Positions 6,466-7,253 of a DNA stretch of 7,253 bases are shown in pieces (position 1 is the first letter of the stretch; each line of letters begins with the position of its first letter). The stretch is from Anaerolineales bacterium (GTDB lineage: Bacteria > Chloroflexota > Anaerolineae > Anaerolineales > VGOW01). Both the position numbers and the translations under genes were made by a program. Where the stretch lies: positions 1 to 7,253 of the forward strand of contig CAKKQG010000146.1 in the NCBI GenBank assembly GCA_919901875.1, written 5' to 3'. The notes under the pieces are model-generated. The model saw only the letters and a list, made by a program, of their open reading frames with translations, did not search any database and was not told the DNA's origin.

Positions 6466-7253
6466 CAGTTGGCTTAACAAACGAGTTTTGATTTTAGGCG
6501 CGGCGCGGCAAGGCACAGCCCTTGCGCGGTATTTGGTCGGGCAGGGCGCGAAGGTGGTGTTGAGCGACTCGCAGCCCGCAGAGAAATTGCAAGACGCGCT
6601 TGAATCATTGCGCGATTTAACAATTGAATATGCCTTAGGCGGTCATCCCAATTCGTTGCTCGATAACGCCGACGTCGTTTGTTTGTCCGGCGGTGTGCCG
6701 ATTGATCTGCCAATCCTAATCGAAGCGGCAAGACGGAACATCACCATCTCAAACGACTCTCAACTTTTTTTCGAGATCGTGCTGTGCAAGACGATTGGCA
6801 TCACGGGCTCGGCGGGAAAGACTACGACCACGACGCTCGTAGCGTTGATAGCAAATAGCCGCTTCGCGTGGCAGATAGCGGCTAGCCGCGCGATACGCGA
6901 TACGCAATACGCAATACGCAATATGCCATCCGCCATCCGCCATCCGCCATCTGCCAGTGTTTGGTCGGGCGGCAACATTGGCAACCCTTTGATAGCGGAT
7001 GTGGATCGGATGGGCAAAGATGATCTGGCGATCATCGAGTTGTCGAGCTTCCAACTTGAACAAATGACGATCTCGCCCAACATCAGCGCGGTGTTGAACA
7101 TCACGCCGAATCATCTAGATCGGCATGGCACGATGGAAGCCTACATCAACGCCAAGAGTCACATCGTCGCGTATCAGAAACAAGATGATATTGCGGTCTT
7201 GGGTTGGGATGACGAAAACGCGAGGGATTTAAAAAAGATCGTGCGCGGGAAAC
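6461..7253 (+). CDS. murD: UDP-N-acetylmuramoylalanine--D-glutamate ligase MurD (3' truncated by window, internal repeat insertion)
   Basis: A cytoplasmic ATP-dependent ligase adding D-Glu to UDP-MurNAc-L-Ala. 264 codons are visible; the C-terminal domain lies beyond the window. The N-terminal nucleotide-like fold starts RVLILGAARQGTALARYL, with SGGVPIDLP and SNDSQLFFE later. The ATPase domain has P-loop GITGSAGKTTTTT (113-125; K120), GGNIGNPL (170-177; N172), ELSSFQLEQ (E193), NHLDRH (H218) and K232, likely the lysine that is carbamylated in this family. Between K120 and N172 there are 52 positions, against 23 in E. coli MurD (K115 to N138, from memory). The extra residues are encoded by a heptad repeat that keeps the frame. 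ATG 6461 lies in a direct repeat after mraY. No earlier in-frame start fits. Confidence 0.93.
   Translation, partial: MHSWLNKRVLILGAARQGTALARYLVGQGAKVVLSDSQPAEKLQDALESLRDLTIEYALGGHPNSLLDNADVVCLSGGVPIDLPILIEAARRNITISNDSQLFFEIVLCKTIGITGSAGKTTTTTLVALIANSRFAWQIAASRAIRDTQYAIRNMPSAIRHPPSASVWSGGNIGNPLIADVDRMGKDDLAIIELSSFQLEQMTISPNISAVLNITPNHLDRHGTMEAYINAKSHIVAYQKQDDIAVLGWDDENARDLKKIVRGK
6869..6959 (+). repeat. In-frame heptad-repeat array inside murD
   Basis: From 6890 to 6959 the sequence parses into ten 7-bp units: GCGATAC twice, GCAATAC twice, GCAATAT, GCCATCC three times, GCCATCT and GCCAGTG. Two GC-rich units (TAGCGGC, TAGCCGC) and TGGCAGA continue the phase back to 6869. Ends TGGCAGAT (6869-6876) and ATCTGCCA (6949-6956) are perfect 8-bp inverted repeats. 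A 12-bp palindrome, GCGGCTAGCCGC, sits at 6878-6889. The array encodes about 30 residues (near 137-167; includes RDTQYAIRNMPSAIRHPP) with no stop. It lies in the loop between the MurD P-loop helix and the GGNIG motif. Its GCAATAC words match those of the mraY-murD element. Confidence 0.85.

Noticed and set aside
6869..6959. The repeats in murD as a CRISPR array or as proof of a pseudogene
   Set aside because: Units are 7 bp with no spacers, and the reading frame stays open with MurD motifs intact on both sides in the same frame.
6749..7114. Two overlapping minus-strand open frames opposite murD (6749-7114 and 6760-7104)
   Set aside because: They lie antisense to a well-supported murD and read through the heptads, giving low-complexity repeats with no recognisable domain.

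Overview
The window holds the first part of a bacterial division and cell wall (dcw) cluster. All complete genes are on the + strand, in the order mraZ, rsmH, an ftsL-like gene, ftsI (class B PBP), murF, mraY and murD, with murD cut by the window end. The base composition is mid-GC. Leucine is often coded by TTG, Shine-Dalgarno sequences are often weak, and murE is absent between ftsI and murF. Together with the MurD sequence style (for example SNDSQLFFE) and the abundance of short tandem repeats, this suggests a Chloroflexota member, perhaps Anaerolineae-like. That placement is an inference from pattern and was not tested by a search.

Layout: bases 3-92 are the tail of an unidentified upstream gene, closed by a near-perfect intrinsic terminator at 98-135. 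The cluster then starts afresh. A probable extended -10 promoter lies at 193-198, and four TGG-starting boxes at exact 10-bp spacing (201-235) look like the MraZ operator. A GC-rich hairpin (241-263) sits in the leader before mraZ (291-731). A 33-nt double palindrome separates mraZ from rsmH and covers the likely rsmH ribosome-binding site. Then come rsmH (774-1694), ftsL-like (1715-2185), ftsI (2186-3910), murF (3981-5408), mraY (5405-6400) and murD (6461 to the end). Spacing is tight: murF and mraY overlap by 4 bp, and ftsL and ftsI abut.

How they work together: MraZ represses the operon. RsmH methylates 16S rRNA. FtsL and FtsI belong to the septal division complex. MurF finishes the UDP-MurNAc-pentapeptide, MraY loads it on the lipid carrier as lipid I, and MurD performs the earlier D-Glu addition.

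The most unusual content is three arrays built on a strict 7-bp period but with different words. One is between ftsI and murF (3912-3981), one between mraY and murD (6407-6462), and one lies in frame inside murD (about 6869-6959). The first two have a run of heptads followed by a run of their reverse complements. The mraY-murD array is bounded by an 8-bp direct repeat (GTGATGCA). Removing one repeat copy plus the array would restore a TGATG stop-start overlap without changing either protein. The murD array lengthens the segment between the P-loop and the GGNIG motif by about 29 residues. These look like mobile or expanding heptad elements that entered an essential operon, two at gene junctions and one in a tolerated protein loop.
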